Shown here one piece after another: positions 1 through 7,123 of a stretch of 20,626 nucleotides of DNA. Each line of letters starts with the position of its first letter. Position 1 is the stretch's first letter. A model generated the notes under the pieces. It made no database searches. It worked only from the letters and a program-made list of their open reading frames with translations, and was not told the origin of the DNA. Where the stretch lies: positions 1 through 20,626 of the forward strand of contig CAYYNP010000183.1 in assembly GCA_964472545.1 (NCBI GenBank), read 5' to 3'. The position numbers and the translations under genes are program-made. This DNA is from CAYYNP01 sp964472545. Lineage in GTDB: Bacteria > Planctomycetota > Planctomycetia > Pirellulales > Thermoguttaceae.

Positions 1-138
1 GACAGGCACCGTCGGCACTGCGAATCCCTACAGCCACATCGATCGTCGACGGAGTCAGTCCCCTTTTTCGGGCTCCCCCACACTTTGCAGTTCTCCTGTC
101 GACACGGGCGATGAACCTGTAGCGTGCAGCACAGAAAG

Positions 139-1326
139 TCACCCGCGGGCGAATTGCTTACTGGCCTCGACCAGCACGGCCAGATTCTCCGGCGGCACTC
201 CCGGGGCTACCGAACAGGCGCTGCTGAGGATGTAGCCGCCGCCGGGGCTGCCGACCTCGAGTCGCCAGAGGGCGTCGCGGCGGACCTCCTCGGGCGTTCC
301 CTTCAATAGCGTGTTGACCGCGTCGATGTTGCCCTTGAAAAAGACTTGGTCGCCGATCTGCCGCTTGGCCTCGTCGAGTTCGACGTCGCCCAGCGGCGGC
401 GGATCGAGCGTGTCGATGCCGTCGATCCCCGTCGCCGCCATCAGCTCGAGCCGGTCGCCGATACGTCCGCAAGTGTGCGTGTAGACCGGCACGTCCTGCT
501 GCCTGATGCGGCGCACGACCTCGCGTTCGTAGGGCAACACGAACTGGTCGTACTGCGACGGCGAGATGAACCCGCCACCCGCAAACGCCGAGCTGATCAA
601 CACCGCGTCGACGCCGCGGCGGGCCTGCTGCACGCCCAGGTCGGCGGCGCCTTCCGTGTATGCCTGCAGAATCGCATGCACCCGATCCGGCGCATCGAGC
701 AGATACATCAACGCCTGTTGATAGCCGAACAGCTCCATAAGCTGCGTAAAGGGCGAGAAGATCTCGCTGTGGACCGAAACCGCGTCGCCAACTTCCGCCA
801 GCACCAACTCGATCGTGCGGAAGAAATACGCCGGCCAGTAGTCGTTGCGATCGGGGGCGTATGGCTCGAAGCCGAAGTAGAACGGGTACTTCAATCCGCC
901 CAGGCAGTGCGGGTCGTCGTAGTAGACCTTCTCGGGATCGACCTGTTCGATCGTTGGCCGCGGCGGGTTTCCCTTGCGGCCGTGTTGCACGTTGTCGTCG
1001 TGAGGGCAATGGGCCACGTCGCCGCCGTGGAAGTGGACCGTCTGACTGCCGTCGTCGGCCCTGTCGATCCGCGCGACGTGCCGCATCCAGTCGGGGTCGC
1101 GGCCGGGCAGGTTGATCAAGATGCCGTCGAAGCGGTAACGCCGCTGCAACGCGATCGCCGCCCGGGCAAAGCCCTCGCTGGTGAACCAGACCTCGACCGG
1201 CGTCACGTCGGTCTGAAGCAAGTAATGGCCAACCGCCAACTGGCACATCACCGGCACGCGGTCGACCGGCTGGTGGCGCATCGCGGCGGCTATGCGCTGT
1301 TTGCCCGTCATGGGAAACTCGGCCAT
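139..1326 (-). CDS. Uroporphyrinogen decarboxylase-family protein (UroD/MtaA-like)
   Basis: The 395-residue protein has the layout of the UroD superfamily: an N-terminal MTGKQRIAAAMRHQPVDRVP segment (residues 6-25), a barrel core, and a late HTCG motif (His284, Cys286) followed by Cys371 in SSACSVAPGVPPENL. In corrinoid-linked methyltransferases of the MtaA/CmuA type, an H-x-C...C set binds zinc, so a methyl-transfer role is more likely than heme synthesis; this is inference, and the substrate is unknown. The start at 1326 is supported by GGGGAG at 1333-1338, 6 bases upstream; Met6 is an alternative start. The gene begins 21 bases after the diheme protein gene ends on the same strand, so co-transcription is likely. 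Nothing gene-like is seen in the 138 bases downstream of its stop. Confidence 0.85.
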   Translation of the reverse strand: MAEFPMTGKQRIAAAMRHQPVDRVPVMCQLAVGHYLLQTDVTPVEVWFTSEGFARAAIALQRRYRFDGILINLPGRDPDWMRHVARIDRADDGSQTVHFHGGDVAHCPHDDNVQHGRKGNPPRPTIEQVDPEKVYYDDPHCLGGLKYPFYFGFEPYAPDRNDYWPAYFFRTIELVLAEVGDAVSVHSEIFSPFTQLMELFGYQQALMYLLDAPDRVHAILQAYTEGAADLGVQQARRGVDAVLISSAFAGGGFISPSQYDQFVLPYEREVVRRIRQQDVPVYTHTCGRIGDRLELMAATGIDGIDTLDPPPLGDVELDEAKRQIGDQVFFKGNIDAVNTLLKGTPEEVRRDALWRLEVGSPGGGYILSSACSVAPGVPPENLAVLVEASKQFARG

Positions 1327-1347
1327 CGACCACTCCCCGGCAGCGTC

Positions 1348-4176
1348 CTACTCCAACGTCGGCTCGACGATCTCGCCGCGCAACTGGGCGGCCACGTTTT
1401 CGTACGAGCCGAGGAACTCCGAGTTGCAGTCGAGCCAGAGCGTCAACCGGTGGTGTTCTTCCGGCGAGAGTTTTACGTCGTAGTGCCGCCGGTCGAGGTA
1501 CTTCAGCAACTCCGACGCCCGGGCGCCGAACTTGCCGGGGATCGTCCGTGCGCCGCCGTGTACGCCCGTGTTGATCGAGCCGTTGCTCACGTGGAAGTAG
1601 AAGCCGTACTTGCCGGCCAAGCTCTCGTAGGAACGGGTGAAATTGCCGGCAATCTCGCCCGAGAGATCGATCGCCTTCTTCTCCCGATGGCAGCCGACGC
1701 AATGGCGATCGAGTACCGGTTGGACCAATCGCGGGTAATTGAACGGCCGGGAGCCGTCGACGTCGGGTGCGATCGGCGAGGGCTTGCGGCGCATCGCCAA
1801 CGGCATCGGGCCCGACTCGGCCGGCGGGCGGTGCTTCCGCTCGTGGCAACCTAGGCAGGTGAGCTGCTCGCCGGGATGGACGTACGTGGCCGAACGCATC
1901 GACTGCACTGCCAGCCCCTCCGCGTCGAGCGCCTGGAAGTAGATCGGCATGCCGACCGGGGCCTCGAAGAAGACGCTGCCGTCCGATTCGACCGGCACCG
2001 TGCCCAACACGGCCCGGGCGTTGGTCTGGTTGGCCACGCCGATCCGCGGCTGGTTGGGCGGGGCGGTCGACTTGGGCAACACTTGAATCACGCGCAGGTG
2101 GGTGATCTCGGTGTTCGCCGGCCAGGTGAAATCGCTGTCGTAGACGTTCATCACCGCCACGGTCGCCGGCCGATCACTGCCGGCGGTGCGGCGGGCCCTT
2201 GCGGTTTGCGTGGTCTGATCCGGAATCACCGGCGGCATCTTCCGCGGCCTAAGCGGAATCGGGCTGAGGCAGGAGATCGTCGGGTTGCGATAGATCAGTT
2301 CCTTGTTGCCGTCGGCGTCGATCCAGTAGATCGCCCGGTTCTTCGCCGCCGCGTCGTACACGCAGAGGTAATCGTCCTCCGAAAGCGGCCAGGGCGTGCC
2401 GTAACGCATGAAGTTCTGAATCGGCCGGCCTTCCGACTCCGGGAAGGGCGTGTCGGGCGTCAGCCGCGTAAGCTGCGAGGCGGCCCCGTCGTCCTCGATC
2501 CGCGGGTCGATCAGCACCAGCGAGCCGAACGCGTTGCCGTGATGGGCCCCGGTGGCGGCCACGTACCGGTGCGAGCCGGGGATCGCGCGGATGCTCATCT
2601 CCATCCACGGCCGGCTCTCGCGCCGCTCGGGATAGTTGCCGTGGAACGAGCGGGGATCGCGGCCGTCGGGGTACGAAGTCCAGATGTGGTGGGCGATGTT
2701 CGTGTCGCGGTCGACGTAATCCCAGCGGGAATAGACGATCATGCCGTCGTTGTTCACGCTGGGATGCCATTCGTGCGTTTCGTGGAAGCTGATACAGACG
2801 ATATCGCTGCCGTCGGGCTCCATCGAGAACATCGTATAGACCGGGCAATGCCGCCCACATCGCAGGTAGCCGCCGCGCCGCTCGGAGATGAACGCGACCC
2901 GGCCGCCCGGCAGGAAACAGGGATCGAAGTCGTCGGCCGGGCCGTCGGTCAATTGCACCAGGCCGGTGCCGTCGGCGTTGACCTTGAAGATGTGGAAGCT
3001 GTACTCGGGCGCCCATTGATACGTCTGCTTCGCCTGGCATTCGCTGTAGGCGAAGAGGATCGTGCGGCCGTCGAAGGAAAGTTCCGGCGAGAGGAAGGCC
3101 CCGTTGTCGAGTTTCTTGCCTTTCAGGCGGCCGTTTTCGACGACGGAGTTTTCCAGCAGGTTGGTCACCTTCGGCTCGTCGGAAAACGGACGCTCAAGCA
3201 CGTACAGCCCGCCGCCGGCCACCGCGTTGCAGCCGTAGTATTGGTCGCACATGTGGAACGGACCGGTCGGCTGGTGGCGGGTGATGAACAGCAGCTTGTC
3301 GATCTTCAACAGCGGGTTGGTGAAGGCGATGCGGCGGCGGAGTTGGCACGCGGCGGCGTTGATTTCCCGTTGGGCTTGGTCGGAAACGTTGGCAGCCGAC
3401 TCCAGTTCGGCCAGCGTCGTTTCGAGTTTCGCCAACTCGGACGTCGCCGCGCCGAGTTGTTGCGGATCGGACTTTCCACGCAGCCGTTCGGCCAGACGTC
3501 TAGCTTTGGCAAGCACCTCGCGCGTGTCGGCCAACGAGGTACCGCCGACAGGGCTTGCGGCGGGTGTTGAGTGTCGCGGGGCGGCACCGGCCGCAGCGAT
3601 CGCCTTCTGGTAGTCGGGCAGCGTGCCGGGGTAGGAATACTGGCTGACGCTCTTCTGGTCGGCCGGCTTGCCCAGGGCGATGTTCTTCTTCGGATCGTCG
3701 GCCGCATAGACCTCGACTTCATCCAGGGCGAACGAGCAATTGCCCGGTACGTGCAACCGAACCACGCGGGCGGTGACGTTCTTGCCGCTAAAATCGACCA
3801 CCAGCGGCGGCCGCTCGCCGACGCCGTAGAACGTGGTGCCGTCGTGCTGATAGGCGAGCGAAAAGTCCTTGCAGGCCTCGTCGCCGTCGCTGCCGGCGGT
3901 CAGTACACGGATCTGGCGCGTGCGCTCGGCCGTGCCGCGATCGACGCGATTGTAGATCACCACCCGGTCGAGCGTGACCGCCCGGCCCAGGTCGACCTGC
4001 CACCAGGGCTCAGATTCCTTACTGGCGGTGTGGAATCCCCAATGGCCGTTCTTCACGCCGTCACACCCCCCGGCGGCGTCCTCAGCCGTAGTAACGGCGG
4101 CCGGGGTTGAGTGCGGCGTGGCAAACCCCACGACGACGGCCAGACATCCGATCGCGATCAACAGGCGGCTCTTCAT
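1348..4176 (-). CDS. Exported discoidin-like/beta-propeller/diheme protein resembling hydrazine synthase alpha subunit
   Basis: The protein has about 942 residues. It starts with a signal peptide (MKSRLLIAIGCLAVVVGFA), then a galactose-binding F5/8-type-C-like domain (about 38-160, with PWWQVDLGRAVTLDRVVIYNR), a helical linker (about 215-285), a TolB/PD40-like propeller (about 290-640), and a C-terminal cytochrome part with two CxxCH heme sites: CLGCH near residue 774 (1843-1857) and CVGCH near 826 (1687-1701). The order middle propeller then c-type heme matches the hydrazine synthase alpha architecture, versions of which are widespread in non-anammox planctomycetes; hydrazine chemistry should not be inferred. 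The open frame extends 58 codons upstream, but the Met at 4176 has AAGGAG at 4187-4192 and begins the signal peptide, so I start there. The location is periplasmic, and the role is probably redox or binding to a surface polymer. Confidence 0.8.
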   Translation of the reverse strand: MKSRLLIAIGCLAVVVGFATPHSTPAAVTTAEDAAGGCDGVKNGHWGFHTASKESEPWWQVDLGRAVTLDRVVIYNRVDRGTAERTRQIRVLTAGSDGDEACKDFSLAYQHDGTTFYGVGERPPLVVDFSGKNVTARVVRLHVPGNCSFALDEVEVYAADDPKKNIALGKPADQKSVSQYSYPGTLPDYQKAIAAAGAAPRHSTPAASPVGGTSLADTREVLAKARRLAERLRGKSDPQQLGAATSELAKLETTLAELESAANVSDQAQREINAAACQLRRRIAFTNPLLKIDKLLFITRHQPTGPFHMCDQYYGCNAVAGGGLYVLERPFSDEPKVTNLLENSVVENGRLKGKKLDNGAFLSPELSFDGRTILFAYSECQAKQTYQWAPEYSFHIFKVNADGTGLVQLTDGPADDFDPCFLPGGRVAFISERRGGYLRCGRHCPVYTMFSMEPDGSDIVCISFHETHEWHPSVNNDGMIVYSRWDYVDRDTNIAHHIWTSYPDGRDPRSFHGNYPERRESRPWMEMSIRAIPGSHRYVAATGAHHGNAFGSLVLIDPRIEDDGAASQLTRLTPDTPFPESEGRPIQNFMRYGTPWPLSEDDYLCVYDAAAKNRAIYWIDADGNKELIYRNPTISCLSPIPLRPRKMPPVIPDQTTQTARARRTAGSDRPATVAVMNVYDSDFTWPANTEITHLRVIQVLPKSTAPPNQPRIGVANQTNARAVLGTVPVESDGSVFFEAPVGMPIYFQALDAEGLAVQSMRSATYVHPGEQLTCLGCHERKHRPPAESGPMPLAMRRKPSPIAPDVDGSRPFNYPRLVQPVLDRHCVGCHREKKAIDLSGEIAGNFTRSYESLAGKYGFYFHVSNGSINTGVHGGARTIPGKFGARASELLKYLDRRHYDVKLSPEEHHRLTLWLDCNSEFLGSYENVAAQLRGEIVEPTLE

Positions 4177-4296
4177 GATGCCGTGACTCCTTCTTCCAAA
4201 CGGGCGGCTGGGGGGACGGCGATTCTGCACACCCCATTGTAGCTGATCGCCGTGGCCGTGAGAAGATGAGCGCGGACGGCAGGTGGCTGGTAGGAC

Positions 4297-4393
4297 GGGT
4301 GGCTGGGGCAAAGCGCCGCGGTGCCCCAGTGATCGACGAAGTTGAGCCAACCCTGGTTTTCTGGGGCACCGCTGCGCTTTGCCCCAGCCACCC
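4297..4393. repeat. 33-bp near-perfect inverted repeat (REPIN-like)
   Basis: The left arm 4297-4329 and right arm 4361-4393 are reverse complements at 32 of 33 positions, separated by a 31-base loop (4330-4360). The arms include GGCTGGGGCAAAGCG. The element fills most of the 240-base space between the stop of the small Cys/His gene (4417) and the start of the diheme protein gene (4176). No poly-T tract follows, so it is not a textbook intrinsic terminator, although a transcript could still pause or end there. Paired inverted palindromes in intergenic space are typical of REPINs, elements moved by RAYT transposases; no RAYT gene is visible here. Confidence 0.85.
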
Positions 4394-4416
4394 CTGCGAG
4401 AAAACGCCGCAACGTG

Positions 4417-4821
4417 CTACTTCTCTCGCCGCAGATACCCGGCCGACGACTGGAAGTACTTGCGGCGACGGGTGTCGACCGACGCATGCTCCTCGGCCTG
4501 ATGCTGCTTCAGGTCGGCCAGATTGGCCCGGCAGTAGCGGCACTCGATCACGTCGAGATGGAAGATGATGTAGGCGGCGGCCTCGTCGGGCAGGGCCTCG
4601 AGCAGGAAGCTGCCGAGCTGTTCGCGCGAAGGGCAACTCAGCCGGCCCGCCCGCCAGATTTCGCCCAAGGTATGCACGCCCGCATTGCGGCGGCCGTGGA
4701 TCGCGACGGCCCGGGTGATCAACTCCCGGTCGTCGCGCAGCGCCGCTTCCACCTCCGCCGCGCGCTCCGGCGGCAAGGCTTCGTCGAGATAGGCTTCCAG
4801 ATCGGCTTGGCGGATGGGCAT
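4417..4821 (-). CDS. Small Cys/His protein, likely anti-sigma or sigma-partner
   Basis: The 134-residue protein has no membrane segment. It begins with an acidic, helical MPIRQADLEAYLDEALPPER region, typical of the front of zf-HC2-type anti-sigma factors, and carries a metal-site-like H88-x5-C94-x2-C97 motif (HLDVIECRYCRANLADL). Classical zinc anti-sigma factors have H-x3-C-x2-C, so the spacing is two residues longer. It lies downstream of the ECF sigma gene on the same strand, which supports a role as a cytosolic sigma partner. There is no Shine-Dalgarno: the ATG at 4821 directly follows a heptanucleotide repeat array. The scaffold gap lies between this gene and the sigma gene, so the true distance is unknown. 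The C-terminal tail is basic. Confidence 0.75.
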   Translation of the reverse strand: MPIRQADLEAYLDEALPPERAAEVEAALRDDRELITRAVAIHGRRNAGVHTLGEIWRAGRLSCPSREQLGSFLLEALPDEAAAYIIFHLDVIECRYCRANLADLKQHQAEEHASVDTRRRKYFQSSAGYLRREK

Positions 4822-4823
4822 AG

Positions 4824-4900
4824 AGTGGTGGGTGGTGAGTGGTGGGTGGTGGGTGGTGGGTGGTGGGTGGTGAGTGGTGAGTGGTGGGTGGTGGGTGGTG
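4824..4900 (+). repeat. Tandem heptanucleotide array, 11 copies of RGTGGTG, ending in a G12 run
   Basis: Eleven consecutive 7-base units, each AGTGGTG or GGTGGTG, run from 4824 to 4900. They continue into a homopolymer of twelve G (4900-4911) and a GC-only stretch up to the scaffold gap. On the minus strand the array forms the 5' leader of the small Cys/His gene and stops two bases before its ATG. The G-rich strand has many GG/GGG tracts and could form a quadruplex. Its first 20 bases (4822-4841) are the exact reverse complement of 5032-5051 on the other side of the gap. Confidence 0.9.
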
Positions 4901-4943
4901 GGGGGGGGGGGCGCGGCGGGGCGGGGCGGCGCCCGCCGTAAAC

Positions 4944-4953
4944 NNNNNNNNNN
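4944..4953. other. Scaffold gap (10 N) in low-complexity sequence
   Basis: Ten N bases follow a G12 run and a G/C-only stretch. The gap lies inside an inverted arrangement of heptanucleotide arrays, so polymerase slippage or hairpin formation probably stopped assembly. Ten N is often a placeholder, so the missing length is unknown and could include more repeat or coding sequence. Open frames that cross the N run are artefacts. Confidence 0.95.
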
Positions 4954-4995
4954 GAGTGGGTGGTACTCGTCGGGACGACGTGGCGCCGGCCTTCA

Positions 4996-5012
4996 AGAGC
5001 CAACACGGCTCT
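4996..5012 (-). terminator. Weak hairpin downstream of the sigma gene
   Basis: AGAGCC (4996-5001), loop AACAC, GGCTCT (5007-5012) forms a perfect 6-bp stem about 47 bases beyond the sigma gene stop on the minus strand. No T-run follows in the minus direction, so intrinsic termination is uncertain. It may be just another small palindrome. Confidence 0.3.
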
Positions 5013-5024
5013 CTTGCCCTTCTT

Positions 5025-5066
5025 CACTCAACACTCACCACCCACCACTCTCCACTTCTTACTTCT
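5025..5066 (-). repeat. Degenerate heptanucleotide array overlapping the sigma gene stop
   Basis: Six 7-base units can be read on the plus strand (CACTCAA, CACTCAC, CACCCAC, CACTCTC, CACTTCT, TACTTCT). They are reverse-complement in character to the array at 4824-4900. The last units run into the end of the ECF sigma gene, so its final Lys codon and stop lie inside the repeat. Positions 5032-5051 pair perfectly with 4822-4841. Confidence 0.7.
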
Positions 5067-5700
5067 CATACAACTCCGGAAACACCTCCTCCGGCAATCC
5101 CTGCTTGCGGACGGCCGTGCGGAGCTTGGCGAGGAACTCGAACTTGTAGTTGGCCACCGTTTGCTCGGAAATCTCCATCACGCCGGCGACTTCCTTGTTG
5201 GCCAGGCCGCGGACGAACAATAGTTCGGCACACTTCAGCTTGTCCCATTGGCCGCGGCGGCGCCAGTGCTCGATCTGGTCGGTCACGGCAGCGCCTAAGG
5301 CCGATTTCTCGATCCCCTTGCGCTCACCGCTGCGGACGATGCTGCTGGCCGGCCGGGCCTTGCCCTTGGGCTCCCAACTGCTCGTCCGCGAGCCGTCGGG
5401 CACCAGCGGCAGCGTGGGGCGGCGGCCTTCGCGGCGCAGGTGGTCGGTCAGCTTGTGGGCGGCGATCGAAAACAGGTAGCTCTCCAGCGGTCGCCGGTCG
5501 TCGAAGTTCGGCAGACTGGTCAAAAAGCCGATGAAGGCCTCTTGCACCACGTCTTCGGCCGCCGCCGGGTTGCGGATGCGGCTGCCCACGTAGGCCAGCA
5601 ACCGCCCCTCGAACCGCCCGATCAACTCGCGCCACGCCGTCTCGTCGCCGGAGCGGATGCGCCGGATCAAGAGCACGTCGGACTGACTCGGGTTGGACAT
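5059..5700 (-). CDS. ECF-subfamily RNA polymerase sigma factor
   Basis: The 213-residue protein has sigma region 2 (about residues 8-90), with AAAEDVVQEAFIGFLTSLP and the promoter-melting helix ending SIAAHKLTDHLRRE. A long linker of about 60 residues follows, then region 4 (about 150-200) with the helix-turn-helix LANKEVAGVMEISEQTVANY. It should direct core RNA polymerase to alternative promoters. The open frame extends 34 codons upstream, but those codons overlap the preceding gene; Met at 5700, 13 bases after that gene's stop, fits. No clear Shine-Dalgarno is seen, so translation is probably coupled to the upstream gene. It is third in a kinase/membrane-protein/sigma operon, an arrangement known in planctomycetes for kinase-associated ECF groups. 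The last codons lie in a repeat. Confidence 0.92.
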   Translation of the reverse strand: MSNPSQSDVLLIRRIRSGDETAWRELIGRFEGRLLAYVGSRIRNPAAAEDVVQEAFIGFLTSLPNFDDRRPLESYLFSIAAHKLTDHLRREGRRPTLPLVPDGSRTSSWEPKGKARPASSIVRSGERKGIEKSALGAAVTDQIEHWRRRGQWDKLKCAELLFVRGLANKEVAGVMEISEQTVANYKFEFLAKLRTAVRKQGLPEEVFPELYEK

Positions 5701-5713
5701 CGATTTGCCGGGG

Positions 5714-7114
5714 CTAGCCTTCGGTCGCCGTCGGAACGCTCTCGCGAGGAGCTTTGTAGGCGAACACGGCGACAGTATACAGCCCACACATCGGTACGGC
5801 AATCAGCAGTAGCGTCAACGGGTCGGCCGGCGTGACGGCCGCAGCTAAGGCAAAGCAGGCGATGAATCCCAGGCACCAAGCCCAGCGGGCGCGGCTGAGC
5901 ACGGTCAACACGAGCACGTAGACCGCGACCACCGCCGAAATGATCACTTCCATCGGTCCGACCGACAGGCGAAAGTTGGCCCAAAACGGCTGCGCCGCGT
6001 CGCCCGGCGACTCGGCCGTGGCGGAGATTCTCCCCGGCGTTGGATCGAGACGGGCTTCCGCGTCGGCGTTGGTGTCTTCAACTTCCAACGGCGCACCCAA
6101 CGCCACGGCCATGCCATAGGCGCCCGCGGCCACGACCAATGCGGCCACCACCGCGCCGAACGCCAATCGCCCGCGACACGCCCCGGCCGTCGTGGTGTCG
6201 ACTCTTAGCAACACGTAGGCAATCGCCAACAGGGCCAGCAACATGGCCACCACCGTGCCGATGTACCAGAGTCGATCGACGACGACGACCTGCCGCCATT
6301 GCTCTTGAATCAACTCGTTGGCGTTGCGGTCGAACTGCACCAGCATGTACAGCCGCATCATCGGTCCCTGGCTGCCGGGCCCGAGCAACTCCCGCATACT
6401 GGGGTCGAGCGGATTCTGGATCGTCTCGACCCATTCGCCGTAGATCATCCTCTTCCGCACGTGTTCCGCCGGCAGCGACACGTTCAACGCGGCGTTGGGC
6501 CCCCATTGACCGGCAATGTAGTCGGCCACCGCCCGATCGAATTCGTCGGGCAATGCCTGCTCGCATTCCTCCCGCGTCAAGTAGGGCCCCACGGAGACGA
6601 CCTTCTGATAGACGTCGTAGTTCGGATCCCATCGCGGGGCGTCAACCCAACCGGGGCGCGTGTCGGCCGGTACGGCGATGTCGATGGAAAGCGGGTCGCC
6701 GGTGGTCGTGGGTACGGCTTCGTCGACGGGAGATAGATCAGTGGGTTCGGGTGTCGGGTCGATCGGGTTGGACGCCTCCGGGGCCAGTGGCTCGGCCGGC
6801 GTGGGAAGCCACCTGCCCGACTCAGTCTTCAGTACGCTTCCCGCCCGAGCCCGTGCAGCCGACCGCTGCGCATCTCGAGCGTACGCCTCGCCGGCCACTT
6901 CGGCGCGCGAGATCGTGGCTTCTTGCTCTTGCCGGCCGGCTTGCATGTAGTGGATCGACAACATACCGATCATCACCACCGAACCGATCGAGCCGACGAT
7001 CAACAGCGCCACGCCCGCCTGCCGCGTCTTGGGGAAGATCAGCAACAAGATGGTCGCCACCATCCCGCCGAAGCAGACCATCGCCAAAAGCATGAGGGCC
7101 AGAAAGCTGAGCAT
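5714..7114 (-). CDS. Polytopic membrane protein with central extracytoplasmic or cytosolic domain
   Basis: The 466-residue protein is not of a family I can name. Two N-terminal hydrophobic segments (about 1-27 and 32-56) are followed by a charged, Pro-rich stretch. A soluble domain (about 155-280) includes YLTREECEQALPDEFDRAVA and MRLYMLVQFDRNANELIQEQWR. Five more hydrophobic segments follow (about 282-304, 317-341, 388-407, 410-429, 432-455). The ATG at 7114 has AGGAG at 7121-7125, which overlaps the kinase stop codon (7124-7126), so the two genes are translationally coupled. The position between a membrane kinase and an ECF sigma factor suggests a sensor or signal-relay component; this is inference from context alone. 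Confidence 0.85.
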   Translation of the reverse strand: MLSFLALMLLAMVCFGGMVATILLLIFPKTRQAGVALLIVGSIGSVVMIGMLSIHYMQAGRQEQEATISRAEVAGEAYARDAQRSAARARAGSVLKTESGRWLPTPAEPLAPEASNPIDPTPEPTDLSPVDEAVPTTTGDPLSIDIAVPADTRPGWVDAPRWDPNYDVYQKVVSVGPYLTREECEQALPDEFDRAVADYIAGQWGPNAALNVSLPAEHVRKRMIYGEWVETIQNPLDPSMRELLGPGSQGPMMRLYMLVQFDRNANELIQEQWRQVVVVDRLWYIGTVVAMLLALLAIAYVLLRVDTTTAGACRGRLAFGAVVAALVVAAGAYGMAVALGAPLEVEDTNADAEARLDPTPGRISATAESPGDAAQPFWANFRLSVGPMEVIISAVVAVYVLVLTVLSRARWAWCLGFIACFALAAAVTPADPLTLLLIAVPMCGLYTVAVFAYKAPRESVPTATEG

Positions 7115-7123
7115 GACGACCTC

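Noticed and set aside
30..90. Possible terminator or repeat near the window start (CCC-GAAAAA-GGG on the minus strand)
   Set aside because: The stem is only three base pairs and there is no T-run.
158..1849. Long open frames of 500-560 codons overlapping the UroD-like and diheme protein genes
   Set aside because: They are Arg/Pro/Gly-rich shadow translations of GC-rich genes in other frames, without any domain motif.
346..1854. 502-codon plus-strand open frame antisense to the UroD-like gene
   Set aside because: It has a low-complexity, Arg/Val/His-rich composition; the minus-strand reading gives clear UroD motifs.
4881..5534. Open frames running through the N gap
   Set aside because: They cross unknown bases and homopolymer sequence, and the sigma factor reading on the other strand explains the right half.
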